Shown here: positions 13,801 through 25,500 of the stretch, one piece after another
How positions within the stretch are numbered: position 1 is the first letter of the stretch
How the letters are laid out: each line of letters starts with the position of its first letter
Assembly: GCA_018907035.1 (NCBI GenBank)
Contig: JACCIC010000001.1
Coordinates: forward strand, 2,835,001 to 2,899,000
Length of the DNA stretch: 64,000 bases
Source: Sycobia sp. Sy_11
Lineage: Eukaryota > Arthropoda > Insecta > Hymenoptera > Epichrysomallidae
Direction: 5' to 3'
Program-made: the position numbers and the translations under genes
The notes under the pieces: model-generated
What the model saw: only the letters and a program-made list of their open reading frames with translations
Databases searched by the model: none
Told to the model about the DNA's origin: nothing

Positions 13801-14380
13801 CTATATAATAACAACTAGAATTTTAATCGATAAATAAATACTTTAATTCTAAAAATTATAAAAGATGGAGACTTACTTTTAAAGTTAATGCTAATTCTTA
13901 AATCTATTTTCGATTCTGTTCGTTACACTTGTATTTCTAAATGATTTCATGGATTGTTGAACGGCGTGTACACACAGGGCGAGAATCAATAGTTTTCAAA
14001 TGCTGTTTTCTCTTTCATTAAACTGAAGATTCGATTAAAATTTTTTGCTCCTCGAAAAATTTCAATTTCAGAATTTCATTAACACATCAATTTTTCTATT
14101 TGAATGTAGTATTACGCAAAACGGCGACTGCTACTCATGCAAAATTTAACTTTGCAATTGTCCATTTGCAGAGAATCAAAATATTCTATCGAACAAAGTG
14201 CCAATTCATTAAATTATTTCAAAATATCATTTACGATTTGTAGTTGAAATATAATGCTACATATATATCAATACACTCAATTCCACTTCCGCGGACAAGG
14301 TATTGATATTTCCGCATCGTTGATTTAATGTATCGGCCATCGGATATTCCAACAACTATCACGTTTAAAGCGACCCTCGT
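10881..14380. other. AT-rich gene-free DNA
   Basis: One GC-richer patch at about 12,730-12,880 has the look of a degraded transposon segment but cannot be assigned. It is bracketed by a repeated ACAATCACCTTA word (near 12,697 and 12,926). The ORFs at 13,003-13,188 and 13,312-13,530 are AT-driven. Confidence 0.45.
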
Positions 14381-15180
14381 ATTTATTTATTTCCCAATAG
14401 CGAGAATGTAACGTCACGCCGACGGCATTCGCGCAAATATCCCATAAAACATTTCGCGGGCATTCCTCGGCTTGATTCTCGTCGAATTCGCCAAAAGTGA
14501 AGAGGAGGAAAACGATCGTCGGCGCGCGCGTTGTAACGAAAATACACCAAAGTTAACGCTCGTAAATTCACGAGCGCGAAATACGCTTCGAACCGCAGAA
14601 CTCATTGAAATCGGCCGTTATGCGTGGGCCGGAAAAACAATCGATTCCAATATGTGTGCGATTGCACGCGCGCGCGCGCGCGCGTGTGTGTGTGGTGTGT
14701 GTGTGTGTGTGTTTCGTGCGTGCGTCGCGCAGAAGAATTAATAGAACAGGGTAAAGCGGATGGGAGCGAAATCGTATCCACGAAAGAAGCCAATTATAAT
14801 ACGTTTGCAGCACCAATCAAGATCTCGGAAAATTACGTATACGCGCCCGATTGTACTATGCAGGCCAAGGTGGCAATAAATTTCATAATTTTATTGCGAC
14901 ACGCGCGAAAAAACGGAAAAGAAGCAAGAGACGATAAAAATGCATTTTGGCGATCCCCTTTTATCTGGCATGTTTTTTATCGACTATCGCTTCTCCCAAG
15001 GTAGTACGAAAGTTTTGTTTGCTTTTCCGTCCCCTCGATATCAAGTGCGGCTTCTGCGAGACTTTGTTCTCGCCTCTATAATATCCGCGACAGACGAAGC
15101 GTTACACCTTAGCCGTCCCTCGTCTCTTTCTTCTCTGCTTATTTATATAAACATGGGACACATCGTGAGGTCGTAGTACT
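14380..15180. other. GC-richer island with CG/GT run
   Basis: The densest CpG block in the first 15 kb, with a pure CG run at about 14,668-14,683 grading into GT repeats up to about 14,712. Six overlapping short ORFs occupy both strands, and all read through the CG/GT run into arginine/alanine or cysteine/valine repeats. None is credible as a protein. It may be regulatory. Confidence 0.35.
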
Positions 15181-17820
15181 GCGGTACTGCACATTATGTA
15201 TATATACCCAGTGCAAACAAACGCTCGACACCTTTGTTATTATTCGCTTACTACGGCATGTATATATAGATTTTATTTTTATTTATAATGAAAAAATTTC
15301 TCGCCTCGAACTGCTTCTTTTCTCGCTCGCACTTTTCTAGGAACTTAGGAATGGATTTTGAATTTATTTTACAATAATAAGACTCTTTATGTAATTGAAT
15401 GATTAGTATTATTTTAAATACGAAGCATATTATATCTGAAATTATTATCCATTACAACTAAAATTTATATAATAATAATTTGCTTAATTAATATACTAAG
15501 GTAATCTGTATATAGGAAATCATATGGCCTTTGTTATTCTAAATTTAAAATCTCAAGAGAAAATGAATGAGAAGAATTTTTCTCGAAGCCATCCAATAAG
15601 CACATCATTAATAATGCGAAGTAATTCAAATTTCTAGACGTATTGCGATTTAGAAATCTGTTAAATTAAACTTTACTACGTGTAAGGACGATAGACGTGC
15701 ACTTGTTAGGCTTTCGAAATTTCGAAAATCGGACGTGGAGCAAAAACTATTTACAATTTTCTAAAATGCGTATATAAAATTTGTATACGAGTTCATCCGG
15801 CTATTATCGATCCGCCAGTGTCAACAATCGTATTTGGGGCACCCAGTACTTGCAAAATGCGTGACGAAAGATATATTCATTAATTAACTTGTTGTTGCAA
15901 TTAAGTTGAAGTGTCTCTTATTGATGTAGGTACAATGTAATTAACCAATATACTTCTCTATTATTAAATATCTTGTTCTGTTAGGTATTTTAGAAGTTTC
16001 GATAGTAATAATAATAACAATTAGATTATTAGACTTGAGATTTCATAAGAGTATTAATTAACTGATAAGTGAATAATAACTCCAATAATTGCATAATTTT
16101 CTACATGATCAAGAAACGACAAAACTAATGGTTTTCTTTTTATCATTGACTTCATAATTGTTAATCTATTTTGCATTATAAGAAAGTTATTTTTTCTAAT
16201 ATGCAAATTACAGATGATACATACATATAACAAAATTGATATCATACAAGCAAAAGAACCTTTGAGCATTATTTAATTTCAATAGAAACATAAATTTAGA
16301 AGTTAGTGAATAAAAAAATGAAGTATATATGACGTAAAGTGATCAATATTCAAACAGTACAAAATAAGACGAACCAGCACTAAAGAGAGCAAGAACTGTA
16401 AATAAAATTGTTCATGTTTCTTAAAAAATGTTCTATTTGTAATTTTAAATCAATATATTCTCGCCATGAATATTTTTGATTACATAATTTTGAGAATATA
16501 TTAAGCTAAAATAATTAATTAAAATTCAACAATTCTAAAGCACTTAGATGAAAATTAATTATGTGTAGGATTTAGATTAAAAATTCAGTATTTATATAAT
16601 AATATAATATACTCAAATATAATGCATGGATATATATCTGAAAGCGAAAATAACAGACTCGTTTAATATACTTTGAAATTGCATTTATTATAAGACAAGT
16701 AGTCAGAAGAACACATCTAAACTGTTCAAACATAAGAACTCCGAGTGTTCTGTATTAAATTACACACAGAACACGTGGAAAAATCAGCATAAACGGGGGA
16801 TATGTGTAATGCATTTAGTATGTGTAGTAGGAAATGAATATCTTAGAAATACCCGTGTCTTTTAATATTTAACGCTCATAGGGTATTATTTACGACGTCG
16901 AGTAAAAATAAAATAAAATCTATAATTTATTCATTATTAAATATGGATAACGCGGAATCGGCTCAATTTGAGATCGTGCAGTCAGTCGATTACAGTCGAA
17001 AATGTTCGAGGCTGACTGGACGAACCTGATTGAATAAATACCTTCTTTCAGCTCGAAGAACAAACTATGCCGATTGGCTCTGACACGAAATAATCGGTTA
17101 CGGATAGTTGCCCAACTTAATTTCGGTACGGCTTTTAGATACCGTGGACAAATACCCAATTTTCACGAGCTACGCTTACGTTTTAACGAAGTATTATGTG
17201 GTTTTATTGAAAAACAAGCAGAGCGCAAAAAATATTATCTGCTATCTTGCGTTAAATTTTTTTAATTTCTGAATTTTTGAACTGAAACCCAATATCATCA
17301 GAAATACCAATATTAACCTGTAGGAAAAATATATTACTTTTTCAGAAATACATTTAAAAGGCGCTTATTTTACTTTATCATTGCAGTGTTTATATACTTG
17401 ATTTGCCTAGAATTAACCGTTAAATAACGAAATCGAAAAATTTTACTTTGAATACTTACTGCTCCTCTCTTAACTATGATACATCCTTAAATACACAGCT
17501 GGCCCGTACGCACTTTATATACCAGTTTGTACTATATATGTACCGATAAATCTTTAAATTCACCTTGACGTCTGTCTGTCATTTTTTATCCCTCGACTCC
17601 GCTCGTTTCATCCTTGATTCTTCCTATCTCTTCGCTTCATATCATGCTATACACCAGTATATTATCCAGTCTTACAGCTTAATGCTCTCTAGATACATAT
17701 ACACTTATAAGCAAATTAGCTTCCTCGTATCGCTTCTGTTTGTACTTTTCACGATAAAAGCCAACACGCTCGAAATCGGTGCCGGGTAACGAAAGCAATA
17801 GTGACTTTAAAAAGCATTAC
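15181..17820. other. AT-rich gene-free DNA
   Basis: No coding signal and no recognised repeat. The short ORFs (16,054-16,269, 16,920-17,159, 17,074-17,265 and 17,565-17,789) have no motif. Confidence 0.5.
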
Positions 17821-17821
17821 A

Positions 17822-17822
<1 letters not shown>

Positions 17823-17867
<45 letters not shown>

Positions 17868-18070
17868 ATCATATGATATCATATCATATCATATCATATC
17901 ATATCATACTAATTTATAAAGACAAAGCGTGTTTTTGTTTGTACACAATAAGCGAAAAAACTACTGAACCGATTGTTCTGAAATTTGACATATAGATTCT
18001 ATATTATCTTGGGAAGGACGTAGGCTATGTTTTTTATTGAAAATCATTTTACTTTCATCAATAAATTAAG
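17823..18070 (+). mobile_element. Dispersed element with (ATATC)n end, copy 1
   Basis: An (AT)n run (17,823-17,864) leads into about seven ATATC units, then a unique segment. That segment includes AAACTACTGAACCGATTG, a word common in insect non-autonomous transposons, and GTAGGCTATG, and ends TTGAAAATCATTTTACTTTC. A second copy in the opposite orientation lies at 48,560-48,745, also with a TATCA-type pentanucleotide end. The family is unidentified. The shared unique sequence plus shared microsatellite end argues for a mobile element rather than chance. Confidence 0.55.
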
Positions 18071-18674
18071 TTAATGGTTTTAACAGTCTTGAATCACGAA
18101 CATCAACTCAAAGTAGTCCGTTTAAAGTATTAATCCCAGGCCATCTCAAACGAATGTTCATATCCAACTTTAGGATTCATATCCTAAAGAAGGTGTGACG
18201 TTAGTCGGTATTACCTTTTTTGTTATTACCTTTTTTGTTCTTCAGATTAATCTAACAGTACTCTCACACCTTAGGAATATCTTTTGATTTTTGTAAATTT
18301 TATTTTCTCTTACATGGGAAAATCTCTCTCTATCTCTGTCTTTCTTTCTCCTTCTATTATAAAATGGTTTTGTATGCCAAATCATACTGAATATAGTTTG
18401 TGACGACAAATTGTATTTCTATTTTTATACATTTTATTAATTTCAGAATTGTGAAGAGACTGTTTTTTTAGTTCGAACAAAAGAAATGATGTCAAAATAG
18501 CGTTCTTTACCATCAACCTCGAAACTATATATATATATCGTTACTTCTGCATAAAAAGGGAATATCCATCGTTTGTTTAAAAAATATGCTATGCACATAC
18601 TAACATTTTGCTTGAATTTCAGTTGTCATCACTACGAAAATATTCACGGTATTTAATTGAAAAAATGGAAATAT

Positions 18675-18678
<4 letters not shown>

Positions 18679-18727
<49 letters not shown>
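18679..18727. repeat. (AT)n microsatellite
   Basis: A pure TA run lying just upstream of the 60-bp satellite. Confidence 0.95.
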
Positions 18728-18730
<3 letters not shown>

Positions 18731-18769
18731 ATGCATATTATATTGAAATATTGTATTGGCGTGTACGGA

Positions 18770-19060
18770 CGGTTGATTACGATATCCCGTTGCCTGAAGA
18801 CGATTTCTATAGGCAGTTGTGTGATCGGATGATAGAATGCAATATCCAGGTGTCTCTGGGCGATTTCTACGGGGAATATTTTATTTAGTTGGTAGAAAAA
18901 GAGATCCAGGTACGAGAAAAATCAACTTCTATGGGAAGATTCGTGTTGGCACGGTAAAATACGATATCCAGATCTTTCCAAACGACTTCTATGAGGAGTA
19001 TTGTGTTTATTCATTCGGAAGCGATGCTAGCTTTCTCTGGACGACTTCAAACCAGAGATA
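18770..19060. repeat. 60-bp-period satellite, locus 1 (about 4.5 units)
   Basis: Successive monomers start with (G/A)A(T/C)TTCTA at 18,802, 18,862, 18,924, 18,984 and 19,043, giving periods of 60, 62, 60 and 59 bp. A partial unit precedes the first. The shared core words are TTCTACGGGGAG and GGTAGAATACGATATCCAG. A second array of the same monomer is at 52,781-52,965. Because 60 is a multiple of three, one frame stays open through most of the array (18,837-19,061) and gives degenerate 20-residue repeats (FYG.I.V..VKYDIQ). I do not recognise a protein family, and a non-coding minisatellite is the safer reading. Confidence 0.8.
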
Positions 19061-19271
19061 AGAAGCGATGCAAGAACTCGATAGCAAAACTAAATGCTAA
19101 ATCGAGCTAAACTGTAGAATTCCGAATTATGTTATCCAAGTATGTAATTTTCTGAACTTAAATATCTATATTTTTAGAAGAAGAATTTTATAATTTAAGA
19201 TGTAAAACGGAGAGAGAATTTTGTTAGATATTATTACTAAGAATATTCCATTTCGAAACAAATATAGTTAA

Positions 19272-19530
19272 TTACATATGTATATAAATATAATGTAAAT
19301 ATAATTTTTTCGATCTAGTTTGGGCTAATTAAAATTTAATTTGTTTTTATTTATGACGTTTCACCGACAAGTATCATCGATCTCTTCAGGTGCTTTAATA
19401 AAAAAATGTACGAATAATTACGTTTAATATTAATTAATATAATAATAATTAATATAATAATAATTATATAATTATTAGCCCAAACTAAATCGATAAAATT
19501 ATATTTATATACATATACATATATAAATAA
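19272..19530. mobile_element. Fold-back element with Penelope-like tail motif
   Basis: The outer arms are inverted repeats: GATCTAGTTTGGGCTAATTA near 19,311-19,330 pairs with TAATTATTAGCCCAAACTAA near 19,473-19,492, and similarity continues outward through the TATGTATATAAATATAA words on both sides. Between the arms is GACGTTTCACCGACAAGTAT then ATCGATCTCTTCAGG. Read on the minus strand this is the 'CTGAAGA...GGTGAAACGTC' motif that resembles the tail at 4976-5012. It could be a Penelope-type terminal repeat pair or an unrelated MITE. There is no coding capacity. Confidence 0.5.
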
Positions 19531-19659
19531 GGGCGAAAATAAAATTATCTTGTATTATCATAGTCAATTACAATTTTTGAGTTGGAATGGGAACTACGTA
19601 GGTGGGGGTATATAGGTAGAAAATACCAGATACAGAAAAAAATATTAAAATGACGCCCC

Positions 19660-19663
<4 letters not shown>

Positions 19664-19733
<70 letters not shown>
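19664..19733. repeat. (GT)(AT)n compound microsatellite
   Basis: A short GT stretch then a long, nearly pure AT run with one GTATAT interruption. Confidence 0.95.
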
Positions 19734-20035
19734 ATCGGAAGGTACGCATTAGCAAACATATAGGTGAGAGAGAAATTTCTGAATTAATTACCTTATTACG
19801 TCCTGATAATTTTGGAGATTCACGAAGTCGAATAGCGCGTAAAGCGGGCTATTACAGTCGCTTAATTATGCTCAGATACGCACGGCGTAGTTTCTGTCGA
19901 ATGCTAAATGTTTTTATGGGCGTAATAACGTCTATTTTTGTCGGGAGACTATATCCGGTGTTAGCGGAATCCCTTAGAAATTCAAAGATAGCCCGAGTCG
20001 AAAGTTATACGGGATCTCCCGGAACTTCCTAAAAA
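19734..20035 (+). other. Unidentified open stretch after AT run
   Basis: A frame open for about 100 codons follows the AT microsatellite. It is rich in arginine, serine and leucine, with ordinary amino-acid mix rather than AT-driven residues. It has no start codon of its own outside the microsatellite, no domain I recognise and no clear splice sites. It might be a decayed retroelement fragment. I make no functional claim. Confidence 0.2.
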
Positions 20036-20938
20036 TCTCGCTAAAACTTTTACAGGCACATATTTGCGTAAATCAGTATATTTTCAGATATATTTATAAA
20101 AATTTGGATTGGCTCGGAAATTTAAGTATTTATTTAATTGTTTAGCTAACAATTAAAGTGTAAATACATTCAAAACATAATCTATATAGAAATAATTGTT
20201 GTTTTATCTATTTCGATAAGTGGCGCAAAGTATTAAAAATATTGTATATAATTTATTATTATAATAATATTCTTTTTATGTTCTTCTTAACCAAATTGTA
20301 AGAAAAGCAACTCATTTTGCGTTAATAACTATTGTAAATATATGGCTTATTTGTTTTATTTGTAAAAAAATTTATAAAACAAGGATTCGATTAAATCATT
20401 ATATCATCTAGTTAAATATGTACGAAGCTACATGGTTGTTATAAGAGATATATCTTATTTTTGAGAAATGGATAGTAGTTATTATTTAACAAACGAAAAT
20501 TTTGTCTTTAAAACGGATATTATTCTAAAAAAATAACTTGCCAATTTCCATCTTATTAATAATTTTTCAAAAAAAAATTATTTTAAAATGAACATATCAG
20601 AATTAATTAAATGCTTGCAGAATTTTTGCCAGTAAAAGCAGTAATTAATTGTTTGCAAATTGTACGACGTAAAACGCACTCTAGCTTGTATAGGTCGATG
20701 TAAAAAGGAATACCCTCGAGCATTCTCCCCTACCATTCCGTTTCATCTCTTCACTATTTATAAAGGCATCGTACAGGAATGCAAAAAAAACTTCGCAGCC
20801 TCATCCTACAATTCAATGGAAGACCGAAAACATTTTCGAATCTTATATAACTTCTCACAAGAACTAGCGCGTACTTGACCCTAAAAATAATTTTTATTCA
20901 ACATATCAAAGAAAACATTTACTCAAGTTTACAAAGAT

Positions 20939-20996
<58 letters not shown>

Positions 20997-22513
20997 TTTT
21001 TTTTTTCTGAGTCATTGTCAATTTAAATTTTCTCGCATTAGTGGCTGATCGTCTGCCTATACTAACTTGTATAAATTCAAGCCAACTTCGATTAAAAATA
21101 ATTAAGTAATTATCTATGTTAGGACACGGATACATTAGAGCTTTTTAATTTTAAATGTTAGTCTTTCTTTGAATTCAGTATTCAAACTACAGTGCGTCAT
21201 GAAAAAAAACAAATTCATTGGACTACAGAGAATATCTGACTTTACTACAAATAGGAACTAATAAAATGCTATATCTTGAAATTAGGATATTAGGTCCTAA
21301 AAACTTTACCTAACTCATTTTAAATATACTCAGAGTTACCTCCCCTTCATCTGGATAATTCCGTCGTCTACATCAAACGGCCTTAGTTATCTGATAGATC
21401 ATTTGCCTTTTTACAATCATGTTTAAATGAAAAAGTTATATTACTATTAAGTTATATTAAAGTTATATTAAGATGAAGGGAAAATATCAGGGACAGGAAG
21501 AGGTTACCAATTAGATAAGCGCCATGAATTTATTGATTATTTTCATTATCCGTGATTTACTGTAAACTATACTAGCAGTAAATCATATTCAAGTTTTACT
21601 GTGTGTGAAAAATTCCAAGAAAATGGATAAGTGAAGGGGTATCTTGAAGGGCATGTAGATACACTGTATTTAATGTTGGAGGTTGACAAAATTTAACGTT
21701 ACATACTTAAACCCATGCAGCCAAATAAATGACAATTAATTTCAAAAGTATTATCTTTAAGATTATAGAGATAAATTCCGTTTTTAGTATTGTTGATAAT
21801 AAAAATGTCTGATCAGTGTCTGATTTTTCAAATTTTATATTTTCATTTACTAGATTTAAAAGTAAATGTTTGCTTATTATAGAAATTGTAGAAAGAATCA
21901 ATAGCAGAATAAATAATTGCAATGAATTTATTTATTATAAAAGTAAAAATACAAGATACTGTCTAAACTAATTTCTAACTAAACATTAACTGGAGTGCGA
22001 TCTGTATAGCATTGAAGCACAAAGTAATACCTGTCCTCCACTGAGGGCATTACAATACTTGGGAAACGCAAACCTTATTGGCGCACAAGCCAATTTGACA
22101 AAGACACCAAAGTGTAGATGTTCTATGTACCGCTTTAATTACCTGTTAAGTAGGTGTAAACTTCAGCTTTACTGCAACTGTACTAAATACGTTCAAACAT
22201 GCACTCATAACGTTCGTTACGCTAATAATAGAAGCTGCGTCATCGAGAAATTTCAGTAATTAAACTCAAAGTTTGCCCACTATTTCAAAATATAGATTAT
22301 GAGATTTGCATAGAAATCCAACAAAAATAAAAACATATTAATAAATAATTAGTATATGAATTTAAAATAAGAAAAATTTAAAAAAAAAGAGATAAAATTT
22401 AGAAAGTTTGCAAAAGTCTATGAAAGTGGACAAATTTTTAACTATTAAAAATCAGAACGATGCTTATTCAGACGTAAGAGAAGATATTGAAAATTTGATG
22501 ACATAAATACTCT
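20036..22513. other. AT-rich DNA, no supported gene
   Basis: Contains an (AC)(AT)n microsatellite at 20,940-20,994. The word TACAGTGCGTCATGAAA at 21,190-21,206 has the look of a Tc1-type terminus, but no partner end was found. This interval is downstream of CE-1 and must hold its 3'UTR; I did not find a canonical AATAAA close behind its stop. Confidence 0.45.
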
Positions 22514-25500
22514 TCATACTCCAATGCTAGTCCAAAACTCTATTTTTGACAAAATATTACAAGATTCCATTTGATTAATTCCTGGACCGGCTACGTGCAT
22601 AAATAGAAAATCTTCAGACGAACCAACATCCAGCCAAGGTACTTCCAAATTAGGTTTACTGAAAATCAATTTATTGTCGATTTACAAATTAAGGTCAAAA
22701 TAATATTGGTGCATATGTAGTCTATATACCCGGTAGAAACTACAGAATACCAGTAGTCCAAAACTTGTTCCAACATTGCTCTATCAATTTCCGTAGTTGT
22801 AGGATTCATACCGGCACATTCAAATACGAAGGCGATATCGTCACCGTGAGATATGCCTACATGAAATAGCAATGAAAAAATATGTCGATCAATGTTATAA
22901 TAACAGTCTTAATAGAATGCTAATATATAATCGTCATAAAAATATATCTTCTTTTACCTAAAGTTATGTTTTTATTAGGACCGATGGTAACGGTACTCAT
23001 GGCTGCACTATAAGTATAATAATAGAAATAGACTGGTGCCCGATTAAACGCAGCGTGGAGCTTAACTGCTCTTTGCGCATTGATTGACAGGAGATAATCA
23101 CCTACAAGATGAGTCAGCTTCATCATCGTATCTCTATCTGTACTTATACGTTCTCTTCCTAAGTACTGATTTCTTGCTGAATTAAGCAAATCCGCCCATT
23201 TCGTCTGAGGTACATTATATACCAAAGCAAGAAGATCAGCTCCTACAGATGTCCAGTGCTTATCGAGATTCGCTGCGTCGTTTTCATTCGTAAAAAAATC
23301 TAATACAAACATAATTTGATTTAGTGATTAATGGCATAATGCTAATTATAATTGACGACATTATGAATTATCTTAATTTCATAGCAAACGATTGATTTCC
23401 ATATAACCATTTTGTAATCTTGAAGAAACAATAACATTACTATTGTAACATTGTTATTCATAGATGAAAAACTACGATCATTTCCTGGATACAAATATAA
23501 TCTACTTAACAGTTATTAAACCAAGAAAATCTTTTATGAAAAAAAAGAATACAACTCTAAAATGTATCAATAAATATGTATATCTACTGTATAACTGTAC
23601 TAACATCCCCAAGCACAGATTCTGCCGTGCTATAATAATACGTGTACAACTGAAATAATAATATGATTATATATATATATTATCCTTCATAATGCCTTTA
23701 CGTAACATTGTTTTTAATTTTTCAAATTGGTCATCCATTTCGTTCGCTTTGAATTTGAATTGCGTAACACTTAAGGTTGCTATATCATATGAATACTCCA
23801 TTATTTAATTGTCTATATTATAAAAATATTTCAAATTTTTTTTAATTACTGATTAGAGATAAAAAGGAAAAAAAAATTAAAAATCTTCTCTCAATTTCTC
23901 AACTTAGAGGTGCATTAGGATGAAATTCGCTAATTTGTAGAGATGTTTGTTAAAATCCGGAAAACACTTTATAAATTACTGTAGAAATCACTGTAGAAAT
24001 TTTTATCCGAAACTATTATGAACAAAAATCGAGTTAAGAACTTTATAAAATTTGTAACTATCAATAAAATCGTAAAACTTCCGATAAACAGATTTATTTC
24101 TTTTTTATCCCATAGACATAGATCGAGTGAAATTCAGTAATTAATTTCAAGCAATATCAATAGAAAATCGTTACCAATGAAAATCGATCTAATAACCTGA
24201 TGTTAAATGTTTAGTTATCGACAATAACATAAAAGTACGTTTTACGGATTTTACTTGCTGAACCGAAGCTGCGCAATGACTCGACTGCTATTCCAATACA
24301 CAAAATGTTTGAGTCACATAACAAAACTGTATCTACCAGATTTTTTGATTGTTTAAATTAAGCTCAAAATATATGTACGTCTCAGTACAAAAACTATCAA
24401 TAATCCATTAAAAAATATTTATTCGTTGTATATACAGCTGAAGTTGAATTTTAGTAATATGGAAAAAATTAATTTATTCTGTATTTACTGATTTTTATAA
24501 ATACTTTTTATACACTCCAACACTAAGAAGGGCCGACTATAGTGACTGGTATCACTTTCAACTGGAGTATTTGTATTCAGTAGTAGAAAAAAATGTTTTA
24601 TGTGTCTATCTTAGTGTTTTTTCAGACAAATAAACCGTGATTCCCTTTTAGAATAATATAAAAATTAAATTATTCCATTTTCATTTAGAAAAAGACTTGC
24701 TTTATAAATAATATATACAACAAAAATTAATTTTCAACTTAATGAAATCAACTATATATGATAGAATGTCCGACGATGTACCTTGCAAAGATATTTTTCA
24801 CAAGCTTTAATTTCAATGTCGAATCTTATGAAACTATTATTTTCTTATAATCAAACTAATAGTTATAAAAGTGAGTGTTAATGGACCCACATTATATGAT
24901 AAGTTATATAAGCCTTCTACTTCGTATGGAACCTTTTTGAGTTATTCTATTAAACTGATATCATATGATAATACCTTAAAAAATTTTTAATAATATATCC
25001 TACATTACTTTAAATTACCTGCAGTTTTGAAAAGGCCCTCATGCTTCACAATGCCAGTTATCCACGGGACATCACTAACAAGTCCACTTTGAATAATATC
25101 ACTAGGTGTATTATTTATAAAATAATTACTTTGAATTTTCTCCAATACTGGCACAAATAATGAATTAGTAGTATCTAGCCTTTGCTAAAAATTAATGATT
25201 GAAAAGTAATTTCAACGATTCAAAAAAATTGTTTTTATACACGAAGGTAGTCCGACAAGTACTTAGTCTCATCGCTCGATGGCGCAAGTATCGCAAGAGA
25301 AATTTTACTATTATGTAGCACATTCTTATAGACTGACACAGTCAAAATTTCAGCCGAATCCAATCTGTTGTTTTCTTTTGACTGTTTTTGCAAACCTCAA
25401 GAAAACATATTTTTCAAAGAGATTAAAGAAGTTGGAACATTTCTGAATCAAGTGTATCAAACTAGTAGGATACTATATTGAAAAATAAATCGTTGGTTTT

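Noticed and set aside
14472..15176. Cluster of overlapping ORFs on both strands
   Set aside because: All run through the CG/GT repeat; openness is explained by GC-rich composition.
21190..21680. Possible Tc1-type terminus (TACAGTGCGTCATGAAA)
   Set aside because: No matching opposite end and no transposase coding trace between.
22059..22259. Cysteine-containing 66-codon ORF
   Set aside because: Starts at TTG rather than ATG, lacks a signal peptide and any paired cysteine pattern.
24519..24618. 10-bp inverted repeat AACACTAAGA / TCTTAGTGTT
   Set aside because: Too short and the intervening 80 nt do not pair well enough for a precursor RNA.
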